DNA of 64,000 nucleotides from JBBSEZ01 sp038239195 (GCA_038239195.1 JBBSEZ010000003.1:13612-77611), one strand, 5' to 3'; positions 1-9,457 are shown, numbered from the stretch's first letter. Program-made: numbers and translations. Notes: generated from the sequence alone by a model not told the origin.

Positions 1-100
1 GGCAAGCGCGAAAAAGATCAGAGCGCGGTGGAAATCTTCCGGCCGGCCCGCGACAATAGATGAAACATCCTGGCCCCGACGACCCAACCGAACCACCGCC

Positions 101-1372
101 ATGCGCATTCATCTCGACTACGGACGCACCGGCCTCGACGTGGACCTCCCCGACGACCGCGTGATCGGCCCCCTGACCATGCGCCCCGCGGCGCCGCTCG
201 CCGACCCCCAAGGGGCCCTCGCCGCGGCCCTCGCCCGGCCCATCGGCTCGCGCCCCCTGGCCGAGATCGCGCGCGGCCGGCGCAACGCCTGTATCCTCAT
301 CTGCGACGTCACGCGCCCCGTCCCCAATCGCCTGATCCTCCCGCCCGTGTTGCGCATCCTCCACGAGCAGGGGCTGAAGCGCGAGGACGTTCTCATCCTG
401 ATCGCCACCGGGCTGCACCGGCCCAACGAAGGCGCCGAACTGGAAGAGCTGGTCGGCCCGGAGATCGCGGCCAACTACCGCATCGAGAACCACCACGGCA
501 AGGTGAAGGAAGAGCACGACTACCTGGGCGCGACGCCCAACGGCGTGCCGGTCTGGCTCGACGCGCGCTACGTCCGCGCCGACCTCAAGATCACGACGGG
601 CCTGATCGAGCCGCACCTCATGGCGGGCTACAGCGGCGGGCGCAAGGTGATCTGCCCCGGCATCGCCGGGCTCGAGACGGTGAAGGTATGGCACGGGCCG
701 CGCTTTCTCGAACATCCCAAGGCGGACTGCGGCATCGTCGAGGGCAACCCCGTCCACGAGGAGAACACGCGCATCGCCCTGATGGCGGGGTGCGACTGCA
801 TCGTCAACGTCTGCCTCGATGGCCAGCGCCGCATCACTTGGGCCGGCGCCGGCGACATGATTCAGGCGTGGCAGCAGGGCGTCAATTTCTGCGCGGAAGT
901 GGTGAAGGCGCCGGTTCGCGAGCAGGTAGACGTTGTGGTCACGAGCTGCGCCGGCTACCCGCTCGACACGACGTGGTATCAGGCGGTCAAGGGCCTGATG
1001 GGGGCGCTCCCGATCGTCAAGCAGGGCGGGACGATCGTGCTGGCCGCCAGCCTGACGGAGGGACTGGGCAGCCCCGAGTTCCAGCACGTCATGGCGGACA
1101 ATCCGGACCTCAAAGCGTTCAAGAAGCGCATCCTGGGCGAGGACTATTTCGTGATGGACCAGTGGCAGCTCGAGGAGTTAGCCAAGGTGATCGAGCGCTG
1201 CAAGGTCAAGGTGGTGACGGGCGGGCTGTCGGCGGAGGTGCTGCGCCGCTGCTACGTCGAGCCGGCCGCGAGCGTCGAGCAGGCCGTCGCCGAGTCGCTC
1301 GCCGAGTACGGGCCGGAGGCGCGCGTGGCCGTCATCCCCAAGGGCCCGTACGTGCTGCCGTACGTGGCTTGA
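101..1372 (+). CDS. larA: LarA-type nickel-dependent 2-hydroxyacid (lactate) racemase
   Basis: 423-residue protein of the LarA/DUF2088 family, which racemises lactate or related 2-hydroxyacids using a nickel-pincer nucleotide (NPN) cofactor. Length matches Lactobacillus plantarum LarA (424). The four cofactor or catalytic positions known there (His108, His174, Lys184, His200) fall here at His106 (in GLHRP), His172 (EPHLMAGYSGGRK), Lys182 and His198 (VWHGP), a constant offset of two. No signal peptide, so cytoplasmic. The ATG at 101 gives full family length. The NPN-making genes larB, larC and larE are not in the window and would have to be elsewhere. Planctomycetes often carry several LarA paralogues with other hydroxyacid substrates, so the family call is firm and the substrate is not. 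Convergent with the M48 gene. Confidence 0.9.
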   Translation: MRIHLDYGRTGLDVDLPDDRVIGPLTMRPAAPLADPQGALAAALARPIGSRPLAEIARGRRNACILICDVTRPVPNRLILPPVLRILHEQGLKREDVLILIATGLHRPNEGAELEELVGPEIAANYRIENHHGKVKEEHDYLGATPNGVPVWLDARYVRADLKITTGLIEPHLMAGYSGGRKVICPGIAGLETVKVWHGPRFLEHPKADCGIVEGNPVHEENTRIALMAGCDCIVNVCLDGQRRITWAGAGDMIQAWQQGVNFCAEVVKAPVREQVDVVVTSCAGYPLDTTWYQAVKGLMGALPIVKQGGTIVLAASLTEGLGSPEFQHVMADNPDLKAFKKRILGEDYFVMDQWQLEELAKVIERCKVKVVTGGLSAEVLRRCYVEPAASVEQAVAESLAEYGPEARVAVIPKGPYVLPYVA

Positions 1373-1384
1373 GGGTGGGGGCGG

Positions 1385-1440
1385 GAAAAAGGGGACGCCG
1401 CTCTTTTCCCCGTGTGGAAAGGAACTGCGTCCCCTTTTTC
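1385..1440. repeat. Palindrome with GAAAAAGGGGACGC arms between convergent genes
   Basis: Arms 1385-1398 and 1427-1440 are perfect 14-bp inverted repeats. The interior is partly complementary too (1399-1407 against 1417-1426). The A-run/G-run outside ends resemble dispersed palindromes with a GGGGAC core that are common in environmental bacterial genomes. The element lies just past the larA stop and overlaps the last bases of the M48 gene, so its transcript could also act as a terminator for both genes. Confidence 0.7.
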
Positions 1441-3007
1441 AGAACGGCCAGCCGTGGATGCTCAGCAGCACGGCAAGGGCGGCGCCCAGCCCGAGGAACA
1501 AGGCCCACTTGGTGCGGGCCAGCCGGCGCTGGAAGGCGGGCTCGACCGTCGGGTCGTCGAGCATCTTCTGGAGGAACGCGACGCGCCGCCCGATGGTCGA
1601 GTGCTGCCACGATTGCAAGAAGCCGGGCCGGTCGCGGCTGATGCCGTTGACGTCGGCCACCTTCTCGAGCGCCTGGATGAACGTGCGAATCCCTGTCGGG
1701 CAGAGCGAGCCCGCGCCGGACGCGACCTCCCGCCCGTCGGCGTGATCGCGACAGGCGGGATCACCGCAGGAGGCGACCCGACAGCCGTAAACGTCGGCCT
1801 GGCGCTCGCAGCGGCGCGACAGAAACCCGAAAAAGGCGAACACGTAAACGAGCAAGCCGCCCACGACGGGGAAGATGGTCAGGCCCTCGATCACCTGCTC
1901 GCGCGTCGGGCCCGAGACGGTGGGCGCTTCGCCCTTGGGAGGCGGCGCTGCCTGCACGGTTTCGTCTTCGGGTGCCTGCTCGGCGGCCTGGAGGAGGGGG
2001 GCGACCGTCTCTTGCAACGGCTTGAGGAGGAAGTCATCGGCGAGGAGGCCCAGCGCGATCATGCTGCCGGTCAGGAAGGCGAAGTAGTAGGGCATGTGGT
2101 GGTGCTTCACGTGGCCGATCTCGTGGCCGAAGACCGCCTCGACCTCCTCCTCGGGGAACTCCTCGATGAGGCGGTCGGTGAAGACGACGTAGCGCACCCA
2201 GGGGACGATGCCCACGACGAGGGCGTTGGCCATGCCGTTGCGCGTGTTCCATAGCAGGACGTCGCTGAACCGGAAGTCGAGCCGGCGGGCGATGGCAAAG
2301 AGGCGGTCGCGCAGCACGCCGGGGGGAAGCGGCTTGAGCCCGAGGGCGAGGCGAACGATCCAGGGCAGGCCGATGAAGATGCAGAGCAGGCCGGCGCCGC
2401 CGAGGGCGTTGACGGCGAGCTGCCACTCCTGCCATTCCGCGGGGAGTTGGCGCATGGCCTCTTTCATGAGGACCAGCAGGGCGATCGGAATGAACAGGAG
2501 AGCCATCTTCTGGCGCAGTTGGAAGATGACGTAGGCCCAGCGCCCTCCGGGGGCCGGCGATTCCTCGTTGAGGAGGTCGCGGCTGGCCTGGTAGGCGGCG
2601 CGGTCGGCGTCGTAGAAGAACAGCCAGGAGAGGACCTGGCCGAGCAGGAAGGGGGCAAGGAGCAACACCTCGACGCCGGGCCGGTCGCGCCCGCCGTCGG
2701 CCCAGAACTGATGTACGGCCCAGCCCCAGCCGAGCAGCCCCAGCGCCAGGGCGTAGGCGCCGAACAGGACGAACTGGTGGACGTAGCGGCCGCGCTCGTA
2801 GCGCGGCAGGAGCCGGTCGCGCTGCTCGGGGGCGCGAGCCAGCGGGCGGCTGATGCGACGCGAAACGTAGAAGGCGTGCAGCCCGACGAGGGCAAGGACG
2901 GCGCCAGTCAGCCAGGCGCTGCGCAGCGGCGTTCCGCCCCACAGCGGCGCCGGGTAGGGGCCGTACAGGCACACCACGGCCAGAAAAGCCATCATCAACA
3001 GCGGCAT
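1439..3007 (-). CDS. M48-family integral membrane zinc metallopeptidase
   Basis: About 522 residues if the ATG at 3007 is used. A GTG at 3049 would add 14 charged residues ahead of the first membrane segment; the ATG is preferred because it puts a hydrophobic segment at the N terminus and has GGAG upstream. Several membrane segments fill the first half. The zinc motif HEIGH lies near residue 296 (310 from the longer start), followed by the third-ligand motif CERQADVYGC after another membrane hairpin, as in HtpX/Ste24-like M48 peptidases. A cysteine-rich insert (CRVASCGDPAC) follows the ERQAD motif. A poly-acidic/proline linker separates the two halves of the catalytic site. Likely cleaves or quality-controls membrane proteins; substrate unknown. 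Confidence 0.88.
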   Translation of the reverse strand: MPLLMMAFLAVVCLYGPYPAPLWGGTPLRSAWLTGAVLALVGLHAFYVSRRISRPLARAPEQRDRLLPRYERGRYVHQFVLFGAYALALGLLGWGWAVHQFWADGGRDRPGVEVLLLAPFLLGQVLSWLFFYDADRAAYQASRDLLNEESPAPGGRWAYVIFQLRQKMALLFIPIALLVLMKEAMRQLPAEWQEWQLAVNALGGAGLLCIFIGLPWIVRLALGLKPLPPGVLRDRLFAIARRLDFRFSDVLLWNTRNGMANALVVGIVPWVRYVVFTDRLIEEFPEEEVEAVFGHEIGHVKHHHMPYYFAFLTGSMIALGLLADDFLLKPLQETVAPLLQAAEQAPEDETVQAAPPPKGEAPTVSGPTREQVIEGLTIFPVVGGLLVYVFAFFGFLSRRCERQADVYGCRVASCGDPACRDHADGREVASGAGSLCPTGIRTFIQALEKVADVNGISRDRPGFLQSWQHSTIGRRVAFLQKMLDDPTVEPAFQRRLARTKWALFLGLGAALAVLLSIHGWPF

Positions 3008-3049
3008 GACGCGCCCCGCTCCCGTCCTTTTGGGCCAATGGTCCTGCAC

Positions 3050-3339
3050 CTATTTTACCGGGAGAGGCACGCCAAGGCCAAGGCGCACCGCGCCCTCCCC
3101 TCTTGCTTGTCGTTTCGCGCGAAACGGCAAAGCAAGAGCGGGCTCGCCTCCTTGCCCGCGCTTCGCGCCAACGGGCCCATGTGGGAGGGAAGGCTGACGA
3201 GCCCTGAAGTGCGCCGCGACGGATTGGGGGCAAGATACGGTGAGGAAGCGTGGGAGAGGCGGGACAGGCGGGCTTCCTGTCATCGAGCGGGAGCGTCTTC
3301 TCTTCGCGATGAGCTGAAGATCGCGAAAAAAGCAAGAGC
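3050..3339. other. Intergenic, imperfect palindrome
   Basis: About 290 bases between two minus-strand genes. An imperfect palindrome around 3107-3142 centres on CGTTTCGCGCGAAACG with CTTGCT/AGCAAG flanks. No convincing ORF or RNA gene seen. The upstream end should hold the M48 promoter. Confidence 0.4.
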
Positions 3340-3975
3340 TCACCAGTTGACGCGCTCGGCATGCTCGGCGACCCCGACGCGGCAGCAGAGCTGCTCGAAG
3401 GCATCGCTGTGGCGCGGGTCGCTGCTGTGCAGGTGTTCGCCCTCGGTGATGAGCTTCAGGTCGGCGCGGCAGGGAACGCCGTGCTGCGCGAAGATCTCCT
3501 CGAACGGCGCGAGGTCGTGGGCATAGACCACGAGGAGCTTGTGTTCGTCGAACTGCACCTCCATCGGCTCGGCGTTGGAGATGACGGCGGTGCCGGTGCA
3601 GCCATCGTTGAGCAGCAAGTCTTCGGAGTCGCAGAAGTGGCTCATGAGGACGGGCAGGTCGATCTGCTCGCGCAGCAGGTCCTTGTGCCCGGAGCCGTCG
3701 TTGCTGTGGCTGGTCTCCAGGACCACGTCCACGGTAGGGCCGAGCGGCCCGAGCAGGTCGAGGAAGAGATCGAACAGCCGCTCGCGCGACACGGCGGCGG
3801 CCAGCACCGGCACCTCGAGCCGGGCGCGGACGTCGCGGTAGACGTCGCGTCGGTAGCCCTGGCGCGGTACGACCGGCAGCGAAAGGGCCGGGCGGATGGC
3901 GTCGGTCAAAACAAAATCGCCGTAGCGATCCACCCGGAGGTGGGCGGCCAGCTTCTGTACGCTCACTATGTTCAC
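3340..3975 (-). CDS. Conserved-looking hypothetical protein
   Basis: About 211 residues from the GTG at 3975, where the sequence becomes protein-like (VNIVSVQKLAAHLRVDRYGD). The open frame runs further upstream to 4047, but that part is low-complexity Pro/Arg and has only a TTG start. No signal peptide or membrane segment. It contains a central HSNDGSGHKDLL stretch, a DDG-like LLLNDGCTG turn and a C-terminal segment with three Cys/His-rich patches (EGEHLHSSDPRHSD, LCCRVGV). Overall composition is that of a globular cytoplasmic protein. I do not recognise the family. Confidence 0.7.
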   Translation of the reverse strand: MNIVSVQKLAAHLRVDRYGDFVLTDAIRPALSLPVVPRQGYRRDVYRDVRARLEVPVLAAAVSRERLFDLFLDLLGPLGPTVDVVLETSHSNDGSGHKDLLREQIDLPVLMSHFCDSEDLLLNDGCTGTAVISNAEPMEVQFDEHKLLVVYAHDLAPFEEIFAQHGVPCRADLKLITEGEHLHSSDPRHSDAFEQLCCRVGVAEHAERVNW

Positions 3976-4337
3976 CTTGCGTGGGTGCGGTTGTCGGGGA
4001 GCTGTCGGGGCCGGGACCTCGCCGCGGGGGAGCGGACTGCCACGCAACTATAGATTGCGTTTTTCGCCGCGGCCAGCGGCACAACTCGATTCTACGCCGT
4101 CGAGCAAGGGGCTCGCGAAAAAAGTGAGGCGACAGCAGAATCGCGCCCCCCAATCGTCCCAGGCGCTCTCATCTTGCTCCCCTTCTCCGCCTTGCGCCCT
4201 CCGCGCGCGCCTCCCTTTCGTTGCCTTCTCCTGCCTCCGAGGCGCCAACGACCACCTCGGGCCCGCTTTCTCTCAATCTCGTCTCCGGCGCGCGGTTATG
4301 CTCCCCTGGGTGGAGGAACGGCAGAGGAGACAAAGGG
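3976..4337. other. Divergent intergenic region
   Basis: About 360 bases between the minus-strand hypothetical gene and the plus-strand transglutaminase gene, so it should carry both promoters. A purine-rich GAGGAGACAAAGGG just before 4338 is the ribosome-binding region of the downstream gene. No ORF with coding character or RNA structure recognised. Confidence 0.4.
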
Positions 4338-5852
4338 ATGACGCATCGAGTTTCTGGCTGCGGGCTGGTGCTCCTGCTGGCTGTCCTCCCCACAGGGAGG
4401 GCGAGCGAACCGCCTCGCCAGGCCAGCGACGTCTGGGAGGTGGCGCACCTCGACGGCGCGCGCATCGGCTTCGCTCACACCACCGTCGAGGCGCGCGAGA
4501 TCGGCGGGGCGAAGTTGCTGCGTGCGACCTGGGAGCTGGACCTGACGCTGCGGCGAAACCGTGCCGTGCTGCGGCTGCGCATGGAGCAGGGGACGGACGA
4601 GACGGCGGAGGGCAAGGTCGTCGGGGTGTTCATGCGGCAGTTCCACGCGGGCGGGCGATCGCTCGTCCTCGCCGGCGCCCTCGACGGGGATCGCCTTCAC
4701 GTCAAGATCGACAACGGCCGCATCGAGCGCCGCCTGCGCTGGAGCAACGACGTGGTCGGCCTCGACCAGCAGGAACGCTTCTTCGCCAAGCGCAAGCCCA
4801 AGGCGGGGGACCGCCTCACGTTCGTCCGCTACGAGCCGACGCTGAATGCGCTCGTCACCGTGCGCGCGCACGTCAAGGAACGCGAAATGATCGACGTGTT
4901 GGGCGCGAGGAAGTCGCTGCTGCGCGTGGACTTGGTTCCCGACAAGATCGAGGTGCCCGGCCACAGCGTCGTCCCGCCCCGGGCGGTCTGGTGGCTCGAT
5001 GCGGATTACGTCCCAGTTCGGCGCCAGATCGAACTGGAGGGGCTCGGCTCGGTGGTGCTTACGCGCACCACACGAGGCGCGGCGCGGGCCCCGGTGGCGG
5101 CAGGCGGCCCTCGCATCGACGTCGGCCTCACCAACCTGGTCCCCCTCGATCGCGCTCTCCCGCAGGGACGTGCCACGCGCTCGGCGACGTATCGAATCGC
5201 GCTGCGCGGAGACGCCGATCCGGGCACGGCATTCGTCCGCGACGGGCACCAGGAGGTGCGCAACCTGAAGGGCAATTCGTTCGAGCTGGTCGTGCATCCG
5301 GTGCGGCCCGGAGAGGTCAGCACGGCTAAGGCGCCGGCGGAGTTTCTGGGCTCGTCTCACTACGTGAACAGCGCCGACGCTCAGGTGAAGGTGCTGGCGC
5401 GGCGCGCGGTTGGCACCGAGAAGGACGCCTGGAAGAAGGCGCTGCGCATCGAGCGCCACGTCAAGGGGGCGATGCGGATCGACAACGGGGCGGCGATGAT
5501 GCCGGCCGGACGGGTGGCGCGCGAGTTGCGCGGCGATTGCCGGAACTTTGCGCTGTTGACGGCGGCCATGTGCCGGGCCGAAGGCGTCCCCTCTCGCGTG
5601 GTCGTGGGCCTGGTGTACGTGGAGCGCGGCGGCAAGCCGTACCTGGGCTTCCACGCGTGGGCGGAAGTGTGGGTGGACGGCCGCTGGCTGGGCGTGGACG
5701 CGATGTTCGCACAGGGCGGAGTCGGCGCCGGGCACGTTAAGATCGCCGACCACAGTTGGGACGCGACGGCCTCGCTAACGCCGCTGCTGCCCGTGGCCCG
5801 GGTGTTGGGGAAGATGCGCGTCGAGGTCTTGCGCGTCGGGAGGGAAGAATGA
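4338..5852 (+). CDS. Secreted transglutaminase-like (cysteine-protease fold) protein
   Basis: 504 residues from the ATG at 4338, preceded by GAGGAGACAAAGGG. An N-terminal signal peptide (hydrophobic GLVLLLAVLPTG) suggests export. A long beta-rich region fills residues 30-350. The transglutaminase-like core is C-terminal, with a Cys-His-Asp triad visible as GDCRNFALL, GFHAWAEVWV and LGVDAMF. In this superfamily the triad supports peptidase or transferase activity; the specific reaction is unknown. A second protein with the same C-terminal fold but a different N terminus is encoded at 22711-24000. Monocistronic by spacing. Confidence 0.82.
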   Translation: MTHRVSGCGLVLLLAVLPTGRASEPPRQASDVWEVAHLDGARIGFAHTTVEAREIGGAKLLRATWELDLTLRRNRAVLRLRMEQGTDETAEGKVVGVFMRQFHAGGRSLVLAGALDGDRLHVKIDNGRIERRLRWSNDVVGLDQQERFFAKRKPKAGDRLTFVRYEPTLNALVTVRAHVKEREMIDVLGARKSLLRVDLVPDKIEVPGHSVVPPRAVWWLDADYVPVRRQIELEGLGSVVLTRTTRGAARAPVAAGGPRIDVGLTNLVPLDRALPQGRATRSATYRIALRGDADPGTAFVRDGHQEVRNLKGNSFELVVHPVRPGEVSTAKAPAEFLGSSHYVNSADAQVKVLARRAVGTEKDAWKKALRIERHVKGAMRIDNGAAMMPAGRVARELRGDCRNFALLTAAMCRAEGVPSRVVVGLVYVERGGKPYLGFHAWAEVWVDGRWLGVDAMFAQGGVGAGHVKIADHSWDATASLTPLLPVARVLGKMRVEVLRVGREE

Positions 5853-6154
5853 GAGCGCTGGGAGGTCTGACCAGCCGCGATGGGGAATCGATGAAGTCGG
5901 GAAAACAGGGCGCAATTCGATAGCTTCAAAAGCCCGTGCCGTCTATACTACGGTCGAATGTGAGGGGCCGTCGCCGGGGGGCGGCGCAACGGTGCGCTGA
6001 CGGCACGTTCTGGCGAGGGCAACTCGCTCGGCCAGGCTGCGGAAAGAAAACGGTAGGCGCACGAAGCGGCAGACCGCATGATAAGAGGGCCTACCGCCGT
6101 GGGGCTCGCGCCGAGAGCGCAGGGCCGGAATCGGATTGCAACTGAGGGTCCTCG
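5853..6154. other. Intergenic region with a candidate -10 box
   Basis: About 300 bases ahead of the helicase gene. TATACT at 5944-5949 is a plausible -10 hexamer in otherwise GC-rich DNA, but no good -35 is found 16-18 bases upstream, and it would leave a leader of about 200 bases. GAGGG at 6145-6149 is the likely ribosome-binding site for the ATG at 6155. No ORF seen. Confidence 0.35.
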
Positions 6155-9100
6155 ATGAATCAACGGGAACGGCAAGCCCCTGACGGTGGGGCGTCCACGA
6201 CCTCTTGCGCGGGGGCCGGCCGGCCCGTTGTCTCGCCTCCCTCGGGGCCTGTGGGGGCTAGCTCTCTGCTCGAAGAGTGGTATCGGCACGCCTCCGCCTC
6301 AGAGCGCCAGGAGGTGCTCGGCCTCGCCGGCCTTCAGGGGGTCGTGTACGCGCACCAACTCAGGGCCTCGGGGACTGTTGGGGGGACCGCTCCTGCTTCG
6401 GTCGCTCCGTTGGTGGCTCGAGGGCCGCTGCTGCCCTCCTTGCTTGCCGGTTCTCTCAAGGGCCTCGAACCGTCCCCGCTGCCTTCTTTCGATGCAACCT
6501 CCTTCGCCGATCCCCAACTCGACGACGCCCAGCGCCTGGCCGTCCTCCAGGCGATCCACGTGCCCGACGTCTGCCTGATCCAGGGCTACCCGGGCACGGG
6601 CAAGTCGCGCGTGGTGGCCGAGTTGCTGCACCAGGCCGCCCGCCGCGGCGAGCGCGTGCTGTTCGTCGCCCCCTCCCCCGCCGCCCTGGACCGCCCCCTG
6701 GAGCGCCTGGCGCGCTCCGAACTGGCGCCCGTGCGCTGCCTGGCCGCCGGCGAGGCGCTGGAGGGCCTGCCGGAAAGCGTGCGCCGCCTGACGCTCGTGG
6801 AGCGCGTGCGCCACTTTCGGGAAGCGACGCTGCCCGCCGCCCGCCAGGCGGCCCGGGCCGCGCGCGAGGCGTGCGAGGCCAGCCGGCGCCAGGAGGCGGT
6901 CTGGCCGCGCTTCGAGGCCCTTCTTGCCCAGCAAGCCCGTCTCGACGAACAGGCCAGGGCGCTCGACCAACAGCGCGCCTCGCTCTCGAATGCTGTCGAG
7001 GCCGAACTGAGCGGCGCTGCAACGAACACGGCTGGGACCGCCGTGCCGATCGGCCTCACGTCGATTCAGGCGCGCTGGGCCGAGTACATGCGGCAACGCG
7101 ACGAAGCGGTGGCGCGCCTCGATGCTGGCGCGGCGGAGAGCAAGGCCGAGACCGAGAAGGTACGGGCCGGGCAGACAGCGGCCGAGGCCGAGCGCGGCCA
7201 GTTGCGCCTGCTCGTGGAGGCCCGGCAGGCCCGGCGCTGGTGGGCGCCGGTGTGGTGGCGGGCCATGTTCCAGGCCGACCTGCTGTCCCGCTGCGAGCAA
7301 GCGGAGCGGCGCTGCCAGGAACTCGAACAGAAACGCGGCGGCCTCGCACGCGCGGAGGAGGAGCGGCAGTCCCGGCGAACCGCTCTCGACGTCCGCGCGG
7401 CCGAAGAGCGCCAGCGCCTTTGCGCGGAGGAAGTGGCCCGGCGCCAGGCGGAGCTCGAGGCCCAGGCAAAGGCCGGCCAGGACGAGCAGGCCCGGGCCGA
7501 GGCGAACTGGCAAATCGCCTGTCGCGAACTTGGCCCCGACACGCCTGCCCCCGAACGAACGAGGGAGGCCCTCGAGAGAGCGCGCGCCGCCTGGGCCGCC
7601 CGGCTCGAGCGCGACGAACGGCAGGCAACCTTCGCGGCGCAGTGGGCCGAGGTCGTCGAGCAGGCGCTGCCGACGCTGTCCCAGCGCTTGCTGGCCGGCG
7701 CCGCCGTGGTTGCCGCTCCGGTCAGCGTCGGGTGCGAGGCCCCGTTCCCGGTCCCGGCCTCCCTCAGCGGACAGAGCAACGGGTCGGGGCCGGCGTTCGA
7801 TTTGCTCGTGTTGGAGGAGGCCCACCTCGTCCCCGAGAGTGACCTGCTGGCCCTGTCGCGCCGCGCCCGCCGCTGGGTGTTGGTGGGCGAACCGGTCGGC
7901 GAGGGCCTTCTCTGCCAGGACGAAGCGCCTCCCGCGCCGCCCCCCCTGCCCGTCGGCAGGGGGGGCGCCCCCCAGAAGGGCCCTCGCCGGGGAGCGCCCA
8001 CCAACCCGATGCGCCCCGCCGCGCCACGGCCCGGCGCGTTCCGGCGCCTGTGGTCGCTGCTGCACGCCGACCCGCGCCGCCTGCCGTCGGGCTGGGCGCA
8101 GCGCGATGGGCGGCTGGTCTGCCGGTTGCGACCGATCCGCCCCGAGGAGCAGTCGTGGGTCGAGGTCGAGCACCTCGCCGACCGGCCCGACATCGAGTTG
8201 CGCATCGTCGCCGCGCCGCGCCTGGAGCCGCACCTGGCCGAGGTGCTCTTTCCTGCGGAGATGCCGCTCCCCGAGGCCAAGGACTACATCTATCGCGAAT
8301 TGCAAGCGCTGACCGTGCAGGCCCTCGGCGCCGGACTGCGCTGGCTGGATCGACCGGGCAAAGTCGTTCTCGATCTCTCGGGGCCAGGCGGTTCGGGGAC
8401 GGAGGGGGCGGTGGTGGTGGCCCTCGAAGAAGGCGTGCGCGAACTGGTTGCCCCGGTGCCCTGTTCGGCGGGACAGCCGGAAGGAGGGGCGTCGCGCTGG
8501 CACACGTGCTGCCTGGAGTTCGACCGCGAGGCAGGCTGGGGCCGAGAACGGGCGGAGCGCTGGGCCGAGGAACGGCTGCACCTGCGCGACCTGGGCCGGA
8601 CGGCGGCCCTGGCGGTGCCGTACCGCAGCCGAGGTGGCCTGGCGAGTTTCCTGGCCGATCTCCTCTACGCCGGGGCGTGTCACCCGCACGCGCAGGACGG
8701 GGGCTGGCCCGGCGCGGTGGAGCTCGTGCCGGTCCCCTTGTTGGGGGGCGAGCCGGAAGGGCGGCGACCGAGCGAGCGCGAGGCACGCTGGGGCGGGGGC
8801 GGGACGGCGACGGCCCCGCGCTTGCGTGCCCCCCGCGGGGGGGCGGGGCTCGAGATCGATCTGGCCGACGCGCCTCGTGCGGGGGCGATTCCGCCAGACG
8901 TGCGTGCGGCGCTGCCGGCTCAGGGCCTCGTCAATTACGCCGAGGCGCAGGCCGTGGTGCAGGCGCTGGTGGCGCTGCTCGACGATCGGGGGCTGCAAGC
9001 GGCGAGCGCCGAGTGGGAAAAGCAAGGCGGAGGGCCGAGCGTGGCCGTGATGGCGCTCTACCCGGCGCAGGTGGAACTGATCCGGGCGCTGGTGCGACGC

Positions 9101-9457
9101 GCGCCCGAACTGGCGCTCGCGAAGGCGTCGGTTGAAGTGGGCCTGCCATCGACGTTCCGGCAGCGCGAGTGCCTGGTGGCGCTGGTGAGCCTGACGCGCA
9201 GCCACACGCATCGGGCAGTGACGTACGGCGCGGCGCCGCAAGACCTGGTGCAAGCGCTGACGAGGCCGGCGGTGCGACTGGTCCTGTTCGGCGACCTGGG
9301 CACGCTGGCCCGGCGAAGCCAGTGGCAAGCCCCGCTGGACCACCTGGACGACGCGGCGAGCCGGCGCGAGCAGGCCTTGTTGGCCGAGCTCGTCAACTAC
9401 GTGCAGGGCCACGGTTCGCACCCTGCGGCCTTTCGACTGCGGGAAGGCAGCGTATGA
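6155..9457 (+). CDS. SF1-helicase-like ATPase with long internal coiled coil
   Basis: 1100 residues. A Q-like motif (LDDAQRLAVLQ) precedes Walker A GYPGTGKS (residues 144-151). A glutamine/alanine/arginine-rich coiled coil fills about 215-500. The Walker B equivalent is LLVLEEAH (550-557), followed by LVGEPVGEG where Upf1/Dna2-type helicases have GDxxQ. The C-terminal RecA-like half ends with PSTFRQRECLVALVSLTRS and ALTRPAVRLVLFGD, matching helicase motifs V and VI. So the family is SF1 (AAA_11/AAA_12 type), but motifs II and III are altered, so helicase activity is uncertain. A Pro/Gly/Arg-rich linker near 595-630 is encoded by a DNA palindrome. Its last codon overlaps the start of the next gene (ATGA), implying translational coupling. 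Confidence 0.82.
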   Translation: MNQRERQAPDGGASTTSCAGAGRPVVSPPSGPVGASSLLEEWYRHASASERQEVLGLAGLQGVVYAHQLRASGTVGGTAPASVAPLVARGPLLPSLLAGSLKGLEPSPLPSFDATSFADPQLDDAQRLAVLQAIHVPDVCLIQGYPGTGKSRVVAELLHQAARRGERVLFVAPSPAALDRPLERLARSELAPVRCLAAGEALEGLPESVRRLTLVERVRHFREATLPAARQAARAAREACEASRRQEAVWPRFEALLAQQARLDEQARALDQQRASLSNAVEAELSGAATNTAGTAVPIGLTSIQARWAEYMRQRDEAVARLDAGAAESKAETEKVRAGQTAAEAERGQLRLLVEARQARRWWAPVWWRAMFQADLLSRCEQAERRCQELEQKRGGLARAEEERQSRRTALDVRAAEERQRLCAEEVARRQAELEAQAKAGQDEQARAEANWQIACRELGPDTPAPERTREALERARAAWAARLERDERQATFAAQWAEVVEQALPTLSQRLLAGAAVVAAPVSVGCEAPFPVPASLSGQSNGSGPAFDLLVLEEAHLVPESDLLALSRRARRWVLVGEPVGEGLLCQDEAPPAPPPLPVGRGGAPQKGPRRGAPTNPMRPAAPRPGAFRRLWSLLHADPRRLPSGWAQRDGRLVCRLRPIRPEEQSWVEVEHLADRPDIELRIVAAPRLEPHLAEVLFPAEMPLPEAKDYIYRELQALTVQALGAGLRWLDRPGKVVLDLSGPGGSGTEGAVVVALEEGVRELVAPVPCSAGQPEGGASRWHTCCLEFDREAGWGRERAERWAEERLHLRDLGRTAALAVPYRSRGGLASFLADLLYAGACHPHAQDGGWPGAVELVPVPLLGGEPEGRRPSEREARWGGGGTATAPRLRAPRGGAGLEIDLADAPRAGAIPPDVRAALPAQGLVNYAEAQAVVQALVALLDDRGLQAASAEWEKQGGGPSVAVMALYPAQVELIRALVRRAPELALAKASVEVGLPSTFRQRECLVALVSLTRSHTHRAVTYGAAPQDLVQALTRPAVRLVLFGDLGTLARRSQWQAPLDHLDDAASRREQALLAELVNYVQGHGSHPAAFRLREGSV
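7939..7966. repeat. 12-bp-stem palindrome inside the helicase gene
   Basis: GCCCCCCCTGCC at 7939-7950 and its perfect complement at 7955-7966 enclose a CGTC loop. It is read through in frame and encodes the Pro/Gly/Arg-rich linker. Looks like an in-frame insertion of a small palindromic element, though biased codon use could also produce it. Confidence 0.6.
8828..8844. repeat. Second GC-only palindrome inside the helicase gene
   Basis: GCCCCCC (8828-8834) faces GGGGGGC (8838-8844) across a 3-base loop. It encodes part of a second Arg/Gly/Pro-rich patch (APRLRAPRGGAG) between conserved blocks of the ATPase. Confidence 0.45.
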
